Below are positions 54,110 through 62,094 of a stretch of DNA of 64,000 bases, in pieces. The translations under genes were made by a program, and so were the position numbers. The notes below the pieces were generated by a model. That model worked only from the letters and a program-made list of their open reading frames with translations. It did not search any database and was not told the origin of the DNA. The DNA comes from JAFAMS01 sp963715815 (lineage in GTDB: Bacteria; Vulcanimicrobiota; Vulcanimicrobiia; Vulcanimicrobiales; Vulcanimicrobiaceae), in the NCBI GenBank assembly GCA_963715815.1, contig OY970278.1, positions 1,860,001 through 1,924,000 of the forward strand, given 5' to 3'. Position 1 is the first letter of the stretch. The number at the start of each line of letters is the position of its first letter.

Positions 54110-54417
54110 GTCCCCTCGATGCGCCGCAAGAACGAGCGCTCTTCAGCTAAGATCAACTGCTCGCTCTCCGCAAAGCGAAAATTATTCATCCCCTCCGTAT
54201 CTGCACGCAGCCGCGCGCGATAAGCTTCGTAGTCTGCCAAGCTATTGAACGAGATCAGCCCGAAGGCGATGTTGTTGGTTCCTTCGTGCGGCATCCAGTA
54301 GCCGTCGACGCGACCGCCGCACTTCGGGATGATCGTCAGCCAGTTGCGCGCGTACTCCTCGAACTTGTCGCGCTTGAACGGATCGAGCTGGTAGCGAATG
54401 AAAACGGTGATTGCCAT
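54106..54417 (-). CDS. NIPSNAP-family protein
   Basis: A ferredoxin-like dimeric alpha/beta-barrel protein of 103 residues. The start is ATG 54417, preceded by GGAGG; the first frame start at 54441 is too early. The signature 'RYQLDPFKRDKFEEYARNW' and 'NIAFGLISFNSLADYEAYRARL' match NIPSNAP. The biochemical role of bacterial members is unclear. It is one base after the stop of the ArsR-like regulator, so the two are probably one operon. Confidence 0.85.
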   Translation of the reverse strand: MAITVFIRYQLDPFKRDKFEEYARNWLTIIPKCGGRVDGYWMPHEGTNNIAFGLISFNSLADYEAYRARLRADTEGMNNFRFAESEQLILAEERSFLRRIEGT

Positions 54418-54418
54418 G

Positions 54419-55120
54419 TTAGTCCTCCGAGTTGGGCGCAAGGTCGATACCGAACAACTCTTTGAGAGCGTTCGTTCCGTTGCGTGTCACGCTCAAAGCT
54501 CGGCTGTTACGTTTGCGCTCGACCCACTCACGTTCGAGTGCCGCCTTTCCGAGCGCCGCGCCGGCCAAACCGGCGATGTGTGGACGCCGTTCGCTCCAAT
54601 CCAAACACGGACGGCACACGACACGGCGTTCGCGCTCGTCCGCGAGCTTGATGTCAAGCCGGCGGAATAGCGCCACGCCCTCGTCCGTCAACGTGCCTGC
54701 GGCTTCAGAAAACGTAACTGCGCCACGCGCGACGAGCATGTCCGCGAGCATGACACCGAGCCTGCCGGCAAGATGATCGTAGCAAAAGCGGGCTGTCGCG
54801 AGGTCGTTCGCAATGCGCCGTTCCGAAGGATGGCGCGGCCTGCGTCCGGGCGCGAGCGCCATCAATGACTCCAGCGCATTCGCGATGTACGGCGAGGCGA
54901 TTCGATAATAACGGCTGCGGCCTTGTGCTAGTACCGTAAGCAGTTGCCCGCTCACCAAACGCTGTAAGTGCGAGCTCGCCGTCGAGGGACTCACGTGCGC
55001 GAAATGTGCGAGCTCACGCCCCGTCCAAGCGCGTCCGTCCATCAGGGCCTCGAGAATAGTCGCGCGCGACGGATCGCCCACCAAGCGCCCGATCTCATCT
55101 AAGCGCGGTATTTGTTCCAC
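54419..55120 (-). CDS. ArsR-family winged-helix regulator
   Basis: Transcriptional regulator of 233 residues. The N-terminal winged helix (about 5-85) shows 'RLVGDPSRATILEALMDGRAWTGRELAHFAHVSPSTASSHLQRL' (H3 around 'SPSTASSHL') and a wing 'LLTVLAQGRSRYYRI'. A long C-terminal region with 'CRPCLDWSERRPHIAGLAGAALG' region follows, typical of the ArsR members that carry a DUF-like ligand domain. It probably regulates itself and the NIPSNAP gene. The inducer is unknown. Confidence 0.87.
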   Translation of the reverse strand: MEQIPRLDEIGRLVGDPSRATILEALMDGRAWTGRELAHFAHVSPSTASSHLQRLVSGQLLTVLAQGRSRYYRIASPYIANALESLMALAPGRRPRHPSERRIANDLATARFCYDHLAGRLGVMLADMLVARGAVTFSEAAGTLTDEGVALFRRLDIKLADERERRVVCRPCLDWSERRPHIAGLAGAALGKAALEREWVERKRNSRALSVTRNGTNALKELFGIDLAPNSED

Positions 55121-55189
55121 ATCCGAACGCTTCTCAGCTTGGGAATCACTTCCCGGGACGCTTCGATCCGCGTCGAACGATTGCGACGC

Positions 55190-56053
55190 CTAGGTGTGCG
55201 CTGCTAAGCGACTTTCCGTAAGGGACGGCTCTATCGCGCCCGCAATTTCGCCGATTGCGTCGACGACGGTCACGCCGGCATCGCGCAGCAGCTTGCGCTT
55301 CTTCGACGCCGAGACGGGCTGGATCGCATCGCCGCAAATGAGCGCGACGACCGGTTTGCGCAGCAATCCCGTGGTGACGCGGTGTGCCAGCTCTTCTTCA
55401 TCGCCGGTGCCGCCATGTCCGAATACGACAATTGCTTGCGTCTCCGAATCATTCTCGAATGCTTCGAGCATCGGCGTAAACATCGTTCCGATCGGCGCTT
55501 CGTCACCCAGAACGATGACGGTACTTTGACCGATCTCGCGCATCGTAAGCGTTCGCGCGATCTCGCACGCAATTCCGCCGCTGCGCGAAACGATTCCGAC
55601 CGGTCCCGAACGGAAAATGAGATCCGGTTGCTGTCCCCCTATCGGCCCAATTTTCGCCTTTCCGGGTGAGATGATTCCCGACGTCCCCGGTCCGAAGACG
55701 CGGATACCGCGAGAACGCGCGCGTTCGAGCACGAACGCCGCGTCGTGATACGGCATGTCGGATGCGAGGATCGCAAGCGCTCGAATGTCATGCCCGATCG
55801 CTTCGAGGGCGGCGTCGCGCGCCAGGTTTCCCGGTGAGAAAATGACGCCGAAAGTTGCAGGCTGCTCCCTAAGCGCGCTGCGCACACTCTCGTAGACGTT
55901 GATACCGTCGATTTGCTCGCCGCCGTGCCCGTTTGCGACCGCAGCGACGACGTTCGCACCATAGGAACGCATGTACGCAACATAGGTTCGCGCTTCGCGG
56001 GAGTTCGCGCCCTGAACAAGCACGCGCGTTTGCGCGTCAAGAATGATGCTCAT
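55190..56053 (-). CDS. Divergent succinyl-CoA synthetase alpha-like protein lacking the phospho-histidine
   Basis: Homologue of the CoA-binding/alpha subunit of NDP-forming acyl-CoA synthetases (287 residues). It aligns along its length: 'MSIILDAQTRVLVQG', 'SGIISPGKAKIGPI', 'VGIVSRSGGIACEIARTL'. Where E. coli SucD has a loop with the phosphorylated His ('GHAGAI'), this protein reads 'LICGDAIQPVSASKKRKLL', which is shorter and has no His. The Gly-rich CoA site 'GFTGSQGTFH' is also replaced ('GANSREARTY'). The start overlaps the SucC-like stop. It may be a different ligase, a regulatory CoA-binding protein, or inactive. Confidence 0.8.
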   Translation of the reverse strand: MSIILDAQTRVLVQGANSREARTYVAYMRSYGANVVAAVANGHGGEQIDGINVYESVRSALREQPATFGVIFSPGNLARDAALEAIGHDIRALAILASDMPYHDAAFVLERARSRGIRVFGPGTSGIISPGKAKIGPIGGQQPDLIFRSGPVGIVSRSGGIACEIARTLTMREIGQSTVIVLGDEAPIGTMFTPMLEAFENDSETQAIVVFGHGGTGDEEELAHRVTTGLLRKPVVALICGDAIQPVSASKKRKLLRDAGVTVVDAIGEIAGAIEPSLTESRLAAHT

Positions 56054-57252
56054 GCCGCCTCCGCGCGCGCGACAAGCCGTTCGATTGCTACTTCGAGCGG
56101 CGTCGCTGCGTCGTAAAATTCGACTTCGGGCAAGCCGCCCGCAATCGCTCGCGCTTCCGCGATGCGAGCGCCGTCGAAGCGCAACATCACGGGCGTCTTG
56201 CGTGGATCGATCCCGGCATCGACCAAACCTTGCAAAAACGCACCAACCTGAACGTCTACCGGTGCGAAGTCGTCAATCTCGCCGCAGGCCGCAATTCCGC
56301 GCAGACCCGGACGGGACGCAACAGCGGCCGTTGCCTCGCGCACTTTGTTCAGCAGCTGATCGCGGCCGACGTCGAGGATCGCAGCCGGTTTCTTATTCGC
56401 ACGGTGCAGCACGTCGAGCGCGTAGTTGCGCGCGCCGCCACCGCTCACGATCAAGGCGACGTCGCCGTCGTGCTCGACGAACCACAGCGGAGGTCCGCCG
56501 TGCCGGCGATCGATTGCGATCATCTCGCGCTCGAGCATCGTGCGCACGCGGCCCGCGTTCGTCGCTTCGGGATCGATCAGCTCTTGTAGTTTCGGATGGC
56601 GGTAGAGCGCGAGCTCATCGACGACGAGTACGGCAGTCGGAACGACAATCGAGCGCTCTGCAGTAACCATCAACGGATTGATCTCGAGCAGTGTTGCATC
56701 GGTGCTCACGAACACGTCATACATCGCGCGAAGAACCGGGACGAGCGCGCTCGATTCCGTAGCGCCGAAGCCGAGATCTTCTGCGATCTCGCGTGCCAAG
56801 AATTCCGGCATTCCGATAGCGCGCTCGAGTTTGCGGTGAATGATCGCGCCCGGATCGCGCTCGCGTACGTCCGAGAGATCGATTCCGCCCAGTGCAGACG
56901 CAGCCAGCGAGGGCATGCCGTCGACGCCGTCGGCTTCAAACGCGAAGAAGACTTCCCACTCGGCTTCGATCAAACGCACGACCATCACGCGGTCGACCTG
57001 GAAGCGCAGCACTTCCTTACCGAGCAGGTCGGCGGCGATCGTCCGAGCCTCATCCGCCGAGCGGGCGACCCGGACGGCGCCGGCGCGGCCTCGCGCGCCG
57101 GTTGGGATCAGTGCTTTGATGACAGCGGTCCCGCCGAAACGGGCCGTCGCGGTCGCCGCTTCTTCTGGGCTGCCCACAACGACGAAATCCGGGACGGGCA
57201 CCCCATGCTCGGAAAGTATCCGCAGGGCGTCATGCTCGAGGAGTCTGGCCAT
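56050..57252 (-). CDS. Divergent succinyl-CoA synthetase beta-like protein (ATP-grasp)
   Basis: Homologue of the ATP-grasp/beta subunit (400 residues), translated just before the alpha-like gene with a four-base overlap. The ATP-grasp domain (about 1-240) keeps 'VIKALIPTGARGRAGAVRV' region and 'DATLLEINPLMVT' (metal/nucleotide site). The C-terminal ligase domain has drifted: 'VSGGGARNYALDVLH' and 'AILDVGRDQLLNKVREAT' where the family has N-G-A-G-L-A-M and L-D-V-G-G. With its partner's missing His, it is unlikely to be an ordinary succinyl-CoA synthetase. Malate- or citrate-CoA ligase-like roles are possible. Confidence 0.8.
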   Translation of the reverse strand: MARLLEHDALRILSEHGVPVPDFVVVGSPEEAATATARFGGTAVIKALIPTGARGRAGAVRVARSADEARTIAADLLGKEVLRFQVDRVMVVRLIEAEWEVFFAFEADGVDGMPSLAASALGGIDLSDVRERDPGAIIHRKLERAIGMPEFLAREIAEDLGFGATESSALVPVLRAMYDVFVSTDATLLEINPLMVTAERSIVVPTAVLVVDELALYRHPKLQELIDPEATNAGRVRTMLEREMIAIDRRHGGPPLWFVEHDGDVALIVSGGGARNYALDVLHRANKKPAAILDVGRDQLLNKVREATAAVASRPGLRGIAACGEIDDFAPVDVQVGAFLQGLVDAGIDPRKTPVMLRFDGARIAEARAIAGGLPEVEFYDAATPLEVAIERLVARAEAA

Positions 57253-57256
57253 AATC

Positions 57257-59083
57257 CTAGGTTTCGTCCAGACGCAGCACGGCCATGAATGCTTCTTGCG
57301 GTAAATCGACCCGGCCGACGCGTTTCATCCGTTCCTTACCAGCTTTTTGCTTTTCTAGCAGCTTGCGCTTGCGAGTTATGTCGCCCCCATAGCACTTCGC
57401 GAGGACGTTCTTGCGCAGCGCGCTGACCGTCTCGCGGGCCACGATCTTACCGCCGATCGCGGCTTGAATCGGCACGTCGAACATCTGGCGGGGGATAAGC
57501 TCCTTGAGACGCTCGGTAAGCGCTCGGCCGCGCGACGCTGCCTTCTCTCGCGCCACGATCATCGAAAGCGCATCGACGGGCTCCGCATTGAGCAGGATCT
57601 CGAGCTTCACGAGCTCGCCTTCTTTGTATCCGGTCAACTCGTAATCGAGTGAGGCATAGCCTTTCGAACGGCTTTTTAGCTGATCGAAATAGTCGACGAT
57701 TACTTCGGAAAGCGGCATCTCGTACGTGATGATGACGCGCCCGTCGTGCAGATACTCCATGTTGCCCATCGTGCCGCGCCGGTTCTGCGAGAGCTCCATG
57801 ATCGTCCCGACATACTCGGGCGGCGTTATCACCGTGGCTTTTACATACGGCTCTTCGACTTTTTGAATGAAGTTGGGCGCCGGCAACCTCGACGGGTTGT
57901 CGATGATCTCGACGCTGCCATCCGTCATCGTCACGCGATAAACGACCGACGGCGAAGTTGCAATCAAATCGAGATTGTAATTTCGCTCGAGACGCTCTTG
58001 GACGATCTCCATGTGCAAGAGTCCGAGAAAACCACATCGGAATCCGAAACCAAGCGCGATCGAGCTTTCAGGCTCGAAAACGAACGCGGAGTCGTTGAGC
58101 TTGAGCTTCTCCAGGGCATCGCGCAGATCGGATACTTCGACGCCTTCATTCGGATAAAGTCCGCAGTAGACCATCGGAACGGTCGGTTTGTATGCACGCA
58201 CGGCTTGGGGAGCCGGATTGTCGGCCTCCGTTATGGTGTCGCCTACGTCGATATCACCGAGTGTCTTGATGTTCGCGATGACGTAACCGACGCTGCCGAT
58301 GGAAAGCTCTTCGGTCTTACGCATCTCCGGAGCGAAGACGCCGACCTCAACACATTCGAAGACATGCTTGTGTGCCATCGACATGAAGCGCGTTCCAGCC
58401 CGTAACGATCCGTCGAAAACGCGGCCATATGCGACGACACCGCGGTACGGATCGAACCGCGCGTCGAACACAAGCGCGCGCAGAAAATCCTTGCTGCCTC
58501 TTGGGGGCGGCACGCGCTTGACGATCGCTTCCAAGATATCCGAGATGCCGATTCCTTCTTTAGCACTGCACAGAATCGCATCCGAACGATCGATCACGAG
58601 CAGATCTTCGATCTCACCCATGATGCGGTCGGGATCGGCCGAAGGCAAGTCGATCTTGTTGATCACCGGAATGATCGTAAGATTTTGCTCGAGTGCCAAG
58701 TGATAGTTTGCGAGTGTTTGCGCTTCGATGCCCTGAGCGGCGTCGATGACGAGCAACGCACCTTCGCATGCGCCGAGCGACCGAGAAACTTCTGACGAGA
58801 AATCGACGTGGCCAGGCGTATCGATGAAGTTCAGCGCGTAGCGTTGTCCATCCGTGGCATCATAGCTGAGCGTGACCGGATGCGCCTTAATCGTGATCCC
58901 ACGTTCGCGCTCCAGATCCATCGCATCGAGCAGCTGATCCGACATGTCGCGCTTGTGAACGGCATGCGTGAATTCGAGAAGACGATCCGAAAGGGTCGTC
59001 TTCCCGTGGTCGATATGTGCGATGATGCAAAAGTTGCGAACCTGCTCCGCAACGGGATCACCGTTTAGCCGCCTAGCATGCAC
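57257..59083 (-). CDS. lepA: Elongation factor 4
   Basis: GTPase that back-translocates or remodels stalled ribosomes. The 608 residues begin 'RNFCIIAHIDHGKTTLSDRLLE' (G1) and include 'DTPGHVDF' (G3), 'NKID' (G4), and the LepA-specific C-terminal domain ending 'RKKLLEKQKAGKERMKRVG' region. GTG 59083 is used as start; it overlaps yggT by 19 bases. It follows yggT and the DUF4446 gene on the same strand. Confidence 0.96.
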   Translation of the reverse strand: MHARRLNGDPVAEQVRNFCIIAHIDHGKTTLSDRLLEFTHAVHKRDMSDQLLDAMDLERERGITIKAHPVTLSYDATDGQRYALNFIDTPGHVDFSSEVSRSLGACEGALLVIDAAQGIEAQTLANYHLALEQNLTIIPVINKIDLPSADPDRIMGEIEDLLVIDRSDAILCSAKEGIGISDILEAIVKRVPPPRGSKDFLRALVFDARFDPYRGVVAYGRVFDGSLRAGTRFMSMAHKHVFECVEVGVFAPEMRKTEELSIGSVGYVIANIKTLGDIDVGDTITEADNPAPQAVRAYKPTVPMVYCGLYPNEGVEVSDLRDALEKLKLNDSAFVFEPESSIALGFGFRCGFLGLLHMEIVQERLERNYNLDLIATSPSVVYRVTMTDGSVEIIDNPSRLPAPNFIQKVEEPYVKATVITPPEYVGTIMELSQNRRGTMGNMEYLHDGRVIITYEMPLSEVIVDYFDQLKSRSKGYASLDYELTGYKEGELVKLEILLNAEPVDALSMIVAREKAASRGRALTERLKELIPRQMFDVPIQAAIGGKIVARETVSALRKNVLAKCYGGDITRKRKLLEKQKAGKERMKRVGRVDLPQEAFMAVLRLDET

Positions 59084-59340
59084 GCGCTAATCAGATTTTG
59101 ACGCACGATCGTCCCGTTGACGACCTGAACAATGAGCAGCACGATCAAGAACGCAAGATCGAAGCCGCCGGCAGGAGGGATGACGCGCCGCACGGGGACG
59201 AGTACCGGTTCCACGAGCATTGACAGATAGTCAGACCAGCGTCCACGGATTGACGGAATCCAGGACACTACGGCGTAGGCGATCATGATCAGCGAGTAGA
59301 TCTGCAGTACGTCGCTGACGATTCTCCAAAGTTCACACAT
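59065..59340 (-). CDS. YggT-family membrane protein
   Basis: A 91-residue membrane protein with two YGGT hydrophobic segments, 'IYSLIMIAYAVVSWIPSIRG' region and 'LAFLIVLLIVQVVNGTIV', and the conserved 'EPVLVPVRRVIPPAGG'. Homologues act in cell division and envelope growth. It lies between DUF4446 and lepA. Confidence 0.9.
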   Translation of the reverse strand: MCELWRIVSDVLQIYSLIMIAYAVVSWIPSIRGRWSDYLSMLVEPVLVPVRRVIPPAGGFDLAFLIVLLIVQVVNGTIVRQNLISACMLGG

Positions 59341-59351
59341 ATCGTCTCTAC

Positions 59352-59876
59352 CTACACCGTCCGTCGTCCAGAAGTGTCGTTTGTTGCAGCACGTGCCGCG
59401 TCTATAGCCGCGCGCTCTTCGCGCGAGGCGTCCACGACCGAAGCGTACCCCTTCACGGCTTTACCATACGTTCGCGTCTCTTCGCGCGAGTAGATACTCG
59501 TCAGAACGACGCCGTCGCCCTCGCCGTTCAGGAGCGCAAGCGCGAACGACAGATCCGACCCGACGTCGTCAAAGGCATTGTACCGAACGAATCCGACACG
59601 CGCGACCTCGCTGCGCGCAATCCGCTCGAGTTCGCCCAGACGTTCTTCGCTCCGGCGCTCGGCAGTTGTGAGGTCTTCGACGACCTTCTCCAAGCGGGAA
59701 AAACGATCGGTGGCGCGGGTGGCCCCCCCGCCGATCAGCTCATCGTGCGCATCGACGACCCGGCGCAGGGCTCGCATGCCGCGGCCCACGACGGCAAAAT
59801 GGTAGACGGCGATTGCGACGAGCGCGCCAGCAAATGCGCTCCAGGCGCCAACGTATAAAGGTTGCGTTGAACCAAT
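59352..59876 (-). CDS. DUF4446 membrane protein; no ordinary start codon before the membrane helix
   Basis: Member of DUF4446, recognised by 'VGFVRYNAFDDVGSDLSFALALL' region and 'GVVLTSIYSREETRTYGKAV'. The first canonical start is GTG 59789, but the family's N-terminal membrane helix is encoded upstream in the same frame ('WSAFAGALVAIAVYHFAVV', about 59844-59788). That frame is open only back to a TAG at 59882-59880, and it contains no ATG, GTG or TTG. ATT at 59876, eight bases after AAGGA, is the best candidate and gives 174 residues. A coiled coil (about 55-85) follows the helix. The function is unknown. Confidence 0.8.
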   Translation of the reverse strand: MGSTQPLYVGAWSAFAGALVAIAVYHFAVVGRGMRALRRVVDAHDELIGGGATRATDRFSRLEKVVEDLTTAERRSEERLGELERIARSEVARVGFVRYNAFDDVGSDLSFALALLNGEGDGVVLTSIYSREETRTYGKAVKGYASVVDASREERAAIDAARAATNDTSGRRTV

Positions 59877-59894
59877 CTCCTAATTCCTTCGTTG

Positions 59895-60010
59895 CCAGGA
59901 CGAGGGCCAGGTAATCCGCGGCACACGACTTGTCCCGCTTACCGTTGCTGCCTTCCGGCCCTGGCGGGGTTCACAGGTTTCCGTTGCGCGAAGCCCGACC
60001 CTCGTCGAGG
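59895..60010 (-). ncRNA. ffs: Signal recognition particle RNA (small bacterial type)
   Basis: The conserved domain IV is unmistakable on the minus strand: 'GTGAACCCCGCCAGG', 'GCCGGAAGGCAGCAACGG' and the return arm TGCCGCGG. The ends pair (GACGAGGG at 60006-59999 with CCCTCGTC at 59906-59899). A TATGAT box lies at 60029-60024, just upstream. It is a small 4.5S-like form without an Alu domain. Ends are placed by pairing and are approximate. Confidence 0.93.
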
Positions 60011-60045
60011 CTCCGAACATCCTATCATAGGCCCGGGAGGTCCGC

Positions 60046-62094
60046 TTGCTAGCTCGCTACGTTGCATCTTTAATACTCGCGGTCGCTGTAAGCGCGGTCG
60101 CTTCCGCTGCGCCCGCGGACAACGTTCGTCTGCACGTCAAATGGGATCTAAGCGCGGACCAAGTCAAAGGCAATTGCCTGCGTCAGATCGCGACCGCGAA
60201 CAATCGCGTCAACGCCTTGATGGCGTCGCACGTCAAACCAACGGCGAACAGCATCCTGGTCCCCCTCGAGAACATCACAGCGGACCTTGGTGACCGCACC
60301 GTAGCGGAGATATTCCTCTTCAGCGTCTCGCCAAATTCGGCGGTTCGCGACGCGTCGCAGGCATGCTCCGATGAGATCAACGCGTGGGTGACGGAATTCA
60401 ACTCGCGGCCCGACATCTATCGCGCGTTGGCTGCAGTCAATGCGAGCCACACGGCGACGACCCCTTATCAAACAAAGCTCCTAGAGTACTACCTCGTCAC
60501 GTTCCGCCGCTCCGGCGCCGGTCTTGGATCGGCTGCGCGCAAAAAGTTCGTCGCCCTTTCGCAACAGCTCGGAAAGCTGCAGAATAAATTCGCTGCGAAC
60601 TTAGCCAACGACAAGACAACGATCACGATCACGCAAGATCAAGCCGCCGGCCTCGATACCGACTTCATGGCCCAATTTACGAAGAACGCCGACGGAACGT
60701 ACACGGTTCCGGTTAACGAGTCGACGGTGACACCGTTCTTCCGTAGCGCGACGGTTCCGGCCGCGCGCAAGATGTACTACGTGGCATATGCGCAGCGCGG
60801 CGGTAAGGCGAATGTCGACCTTCTGGAGCAGGCGATCGCGATTCGCTATCAGCTGGCGCGATTGCTCGGCTACAAAGATTGGGCCACGTATCAACTTTCG
60901 AACAAAATGGCCAAGAGCCCGCAGCGCGTGATCCACTTTCTGACGGATCTCGACAAGCGTCTGCTCACGGGCGCCAATTCCGACCTTGCGACGCTCGCGA
61001 AGCTGAAGGCGAGCGACACCGGCGTCGCCGGCGCGACAATCGATCCGTGGGACTACGGCTTCTACGACGCAAAGCTGCGCAAAACGAAGTACGCTGTCGA
61101 CGCGGATCAGATCAAAGCATATTTCCCCGTCCAGCATACGATCGATACCGTCCTTGCAGTTTATTCAAAGATGCTCGGCGTCACGTACACGAAAGGTGCT
61201 GATGACGGATGGATCCCGGGGGTTCTTCACTATCGCGTGAACGATACGGCGACCGGACGTTTCATCGGGGACTCTTACTTCGATCTGTATCCGCGACCCG
61301 GCAAGTACGATCACTTTGCGAACTTCCCGCTGCTCCCGAATCGCGTGTTACCGGACGGACGAACCCAGGCGCCGCTTTCAGTGATCGTCGGGAACTGGCC
61401 GCTCGCCGCACCCGGCAAGCCGGCATTGCTCTCGCACGATGACGTCGAGACGTTCTTTCACGAGTTTGGGCACAACATGGCCGCGATGCTCGCGACCGCG
61501 CCGTACGAAACGCTAAGCGGTGGTTTCCGTCAGGATTTCGTCGAGGCACCCTCTCAGATGCTCGAAAATTGGGTCTGGCAACCCTCGATTATCAAAGAGC
61601 TCTCGAGCCGTTATGATACGGGCGCCACGATGCCCGACGACCTGATTCAAAAACTGATCGCCTCACGCTACGTCGATCAGAGCTACGATTACACGCGGCA
61701 AGCCTTCTATGCGCTCGTGGACATGGAGTACCACACCCTCGGCGAGCACGTCGACACGACAAAAGTTTGGGCCGATTTGCTTCCCAAGACAACGCCGTCG
61801 TCGTTCGTGCCGGGAACGTATCCGCAGGCCGGGTTCGGCCATCTCATGGGCGGCTACGACGCCGGATACTACGGCTATCTGTGGTCCAAGGTCTACGCGC
61901 AGGATATGTTTACGCGCTTCCAGCGCCAAGGACTCGAGAGTCCGATCGCGGGTGCCGCGTATCGTCAAGATATCTTAGCGCCCGCGCAAACGTACGAACC
62001 GGATCAAGAGGTAACGAAATTCCTTGGCCGTCCGATGAGTCCGGATGCTTTTTACGCAGCCCTGGGCCTGAAACCGGCAACCGCGCAGCATTAA
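60046..62094 (+). CDS. M3-family zinc metallopeptidase, secreted
   Basis: Oligopeptidase of the thimet/Dcp/PepF family (682 residues). The signal peptide is 'YVASLILAVAVSAVASAAPA'. The zinc motif is 'TFFHEFGHNMAAML', with the third ligand Glu downstream. The start is TTG 60046, with GGGAGG six bases upstream. Secreted members are uncommon; most M3 enzymes are cytosolic. It sits ahead of a peptide ABC transporter, so it may cut peptides for uptake, which is inference. Confidence 0.9.
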   Translation: MLARYVASLILAVAVSAVASAAPADNVRLHVKWDLSADQVKGNCLRQIATANNRVNALMASHVKPTANSILVPLENITADLGDRTVAEIFLFSVSPNSAVRDASQACSDEINAWVTEFNSRPDIYRALAAVNASHTATTPYQTKLLEYYLVTFRRSGAGLGSAARKKFVALSQQLGKLQNKFAANLANDKTTITITQDQAAGLDTDFMAQFTKNADGTYTVPVNESTVTPFFRSATVPAARKMYYVAYAQRGGKANVDLLEQAIAIRYQLARLLGYKDWATYQLSNKMAKSPQRVIHFLTDLDKRLLTGANSDLATLAKLKASDTGVAGATIDPWDYGFYDAKLRKTKYAVDADQIKAYFPVQHTIDTVLAVYSKMLGVTYTKGADDGWIPGVLHYRVNDTATGRFIGDSYFDLYPRPGKYDHFANFPLLPNRVLPDGRTQAPLSVIVGNWPLAAPGKPALLSHDDVETFFHEFGHNMAAMLATAPYETLSGGFRQDFVEAPSQMLENWVWQPSIIKELSSRYDTGATMPDDLIQKLIASRYVDQSYDYTRQAFYALVDMEYHTLGEHVDTTKVWADLLPKTTPSSFVPGTYPQAGFGHLMGGYDAGYYGYLWSKVYAQDMFTRFQRQGLESPIAGAAYRQDILAPAQTYEPDQEVTKFLGRPMSPDAFYAALGLKPATAQH

